This document shows positions 13,632-15,018 of a DNA stretch of 15,018 nucleotides, piece by piece (positions within the stretch are counted from its first letter, which is position 1; every line of letters starts with the position of its first letter). The DNA comes from Bacillota bacterium (lineage in GTDB: Bacteria > Bacillota > Clostridia > Lachnospirales > Cellulosilyticaceae): contig JAEXBC010000088.1 of the NCBI GenBank assembly GCA_023457875.1, positions 1 through 15,018 of the forward strand, in the 5' to 3' direction. A program made the translations under genes and the position numbers. The notes under the pieces are model-generated. The model was not told the origin of the DNA, ran no database searches, and saw only the letters and a program-made list of their open reading frames with translations.

Positions 13632-14405
13632 GTGGAAATAGTACTACAGGCTGAAAATATCGAAAAAGTTTATGGCAATAGAGGCAATGTGACACGTGCA
13701 TTAAATGGTGTTAGTTTTTCTATTCAAAAGGGCGAGTTTGTGGGCATTATGGGAGCGTCAGGAAGTGGAAAAAGTACACTTTTAAATTGTATTTCCACCA
13801 TTGATACGGTCACAAGTGGACATGTATGGGTGGAGGGACAGGATATTACCAAGTTAAAAGGAAATAAGCTAGCAGAGTTTAGAAGACAAAGACTGGGATT
13901 TATGTTTCAAGATTATAATTTGCTGGATACTTTAACTGCTTATGAAAATATAGCTTTAGCATTATCCATTTTAGATGTGCCTACCAACCAGCTAAAAAAG
14001 CGAGTGGTTGAAGTAGCACGAGCAGTGAATATAGAAGCTGTCTTAGAGAAATATCCTTATCAAATGTCAGGTGGCCAACAACAAAGGGTAGCCTGCGCTA
14101 GAGCAATTGCTACCAAACCAGCGCTAATCTTAGCAGACGAACCAACAGGAGCCTTGGACAGTAAATCTGCTAAGCAATTACTAAATAATTTACAAAAGCT
14201 AAACAAGGAAGAGCAAGCAACAATCCTAATGGTTACCCATGATGCGTATACTGCAAGTATTGCAAATCGAATTTTGTTTGTAAAAGATGGTGTCTTATTT
14301 AATGAAATCTACAAGGGTGATGACTCAAATAAGACTTTCTTTAATCGCATTATGGATGTACAGGCAATGCTTGGGGTGGGAGAAGGTGTGTTAGGTGACG
14401 AGTAA
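13632..14405 (+). CDS. bceA: BceA-like ABC transporter ATPase
   Basis: The 257-residue ATPase belongs to the MacB/LolD/BceA class. Walker A is GASGSGKST 41-49, Q-loop Q93, signature MSGGQ 145-149, Walker B LILADEP 165-171 with catalytic E170, D-loop ALD 174-176 and switch H203. BceA drives the BceB permease, which detaches peptide antibiotics such as bacitracin from their lipid targets and reports flux to BceS. The start is GTG at 13632; AGGGAG lies at 13616-13621 with 10-nt spacing, and no in-frame alternative upstream is better. The stop overlaps the bceB GTG by 11 bp, so the two are translationally coupled. Confidence 0.92.
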   Translation: MEIVLQAENIEKVYGNRGNVTRALNGVSFSIQKGEFVGIMGASGSGKSTLLNCISTIDTVTSGHVWVEGQDITKLKGNKLAEFRRQRLGFMFQDYNLLDTLTAYENIALALSILDVPTNQLKKRVVEVARAVNIEAVLEKYPYQMSGGQQQRVACARAIATKPALILADEPTGALDSKSAKQLLNNLQKLNKEEQATILMVTHDAYTASIANRILFVKDGVLFNEIYKGDDSNKTFFNRIMDVQAMLGVGEGVLGDE

Positions 14406-15018
14406 GTTAGTTTCAAGAAATATGATAAGAAGTGTTCGAGATTATGCCATTTACTTTCTTACCGTTTGTTTGGCAGTATCAATGTTCTATGCATTTAATG
14501 CGATTTGTTCACAACCAGCTATGGGAAACCTAAGCAAAAGCATGGCAGTTTGGGGAGATAGTCTTGAGTCTTATATCAGCCTATTGTCTAAGTTTATATC
14601 AATCGTACTTGCCGCATTAATCCTTTATGCCAATCAATTTATCTTAAAAAGAAGATCAAAAGAATTAGCTATTTATACAACCCTGGGAATGAAGCAAACA
14701 AAAATAGCGAGGATTTTTGTGTTAGAGACGCTTTTGATTGGAACGGCTGCCTTAGTGGTAGGCATTAGTGTTGGATTTTTTCTTTCACAGGCATTATCTG
14801 CATTAGCCGTTCAATTATTTGTAGGAAATGTGGAGCAGCTTACTTTGGTTTTTTCAATTCAAGCGGTGAAGGAAACAATGATTACCTTTGTGATGATTTA
14901 CCTAATCGTTGCTTTATTGAGTGTTCGAAGTCTTGCTAAGATTCAGCTCATTGATATGTTAAAACAGGAGCGTGTTAATCAAGAAATAACAGTTTCTAAT
15001 AGCGTGCTATCTGTAATA
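14395..15018 (+). CDS. bceB: BceB-like ABC transporter permease (5' part, runs off window)
   Basis: A GTG at 14395 (AGAAGG about 8 nt upstream) opens a frame that stays open to the window end, 208 codons. The product has an N-terminal helix around residues 17-38 (DYAIYFLTVCLAVSMFYAF), then SKFISIVLAALILYANQFIL and the motif KRRSKELAIYTTLGMKQTKI, which is the highly typical BceB/FtsX segment. Two more helices follow, one near LETLLIGTAALVVGISVG and one near ITFVMIYLIVALLSV. The full protein should be about 650 residues with ten spans and a large extracellular domain that binds the peptide-lipid complex; that domain is outside the window. The frame overlaps bceA by 11 bp. The Bce class is secure; the specific drug is not. 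Confidence 0.9.
   Translation, partial: MTSKLVSRNMIRSVRDYAIYFLTVCLAVSMFYAFNAICSQPAMGNLSKSMAVWGDSLESYISLLSKFISIVLAALILYANQFILKRRSKELAIYTTLGMKQTKIARIFVLETLLIGTAALVVGISVGFFLSQALSALAVQLFVGNVEQLTLVFSIQAVKETMITFVMIYLIVALLSVRSLAKIQLIDMLKQERVNQEITVSNSVLSVI

Overview
The window is AT-rich DNA with strong AGGAGG-type ribosome binding sites, GTG and TTG starts, and gene families typical of Bacillota. It most resembles a clostridial (Lachnospirales/Clostridia) chromosome; I cannot name a species. Genes fall in small operons separated by unusually informative intergenic regions. No tRNA, rRNA, CRISPR array, transposase or phage gene was seen.

Layout. (1) 1-1826, minus strand: a luxE-like acyl-protein synthetase gene with a good promoter, followed by a luxC-like acyl-CoA reductase gene. 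The luxC gene is broken: a run of conserved residues is missing and the reading frame shifts at about position 214, so the aldehyde-forming pair is probably dead in this strain. (2) 1864-2157: a purine-rich spacer built on a degenerate 8-bp tandem repeat, then a GNAT acetyltransferase. (3) 2674-4841: a 540-bp leader holding a six-codon ORF with a strong ribosome binding site, a terminator-like hairpin and a hairpin over the ribosome binding site, followed by a VmlR/CplR-like antibiotic-resistance ABC-F protein. (4) 4938-6994: a small GIY-YIG-like protein, a 93-nt folded palindromic element, then a DUF2089-type HTH regulator, a small membrane protein (with a possible frameshift at its start) and a lipoprotein. 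(5) 7012-8336: a LysR-type regulator on the minus strand, whose upstream region carries two copies of one perfect palindrome and an orphan intrinsic terminator. (6) 8337-10565: a HelD-family RNA-polymerase-associated helicase behind its own palindrome. (7) 10701-15018: a complete Bce-type module, made of response regulator, intramembrane-sensing kinase, terminator, a perfect BceR-type operator, a VanZ-RDD membrane protein, the BceA ATPase and the start of the BceB permease, which runs off the window.

Together, several genes look like intrinsic antibiotic defence: ribosome protection (ABC-F), RNA polymerase protection or recycling (HelD) and cell-wall antibiotic sensing and detoxification (BceRS-VanZ-BceAB), with a possible drug-modifying GNAT. 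The most reusable observations are in non-coding DNA: the ABC-F leader, the paired LysR palindromes, the BceR-type operators and the 93-nt folded element of unknown role.
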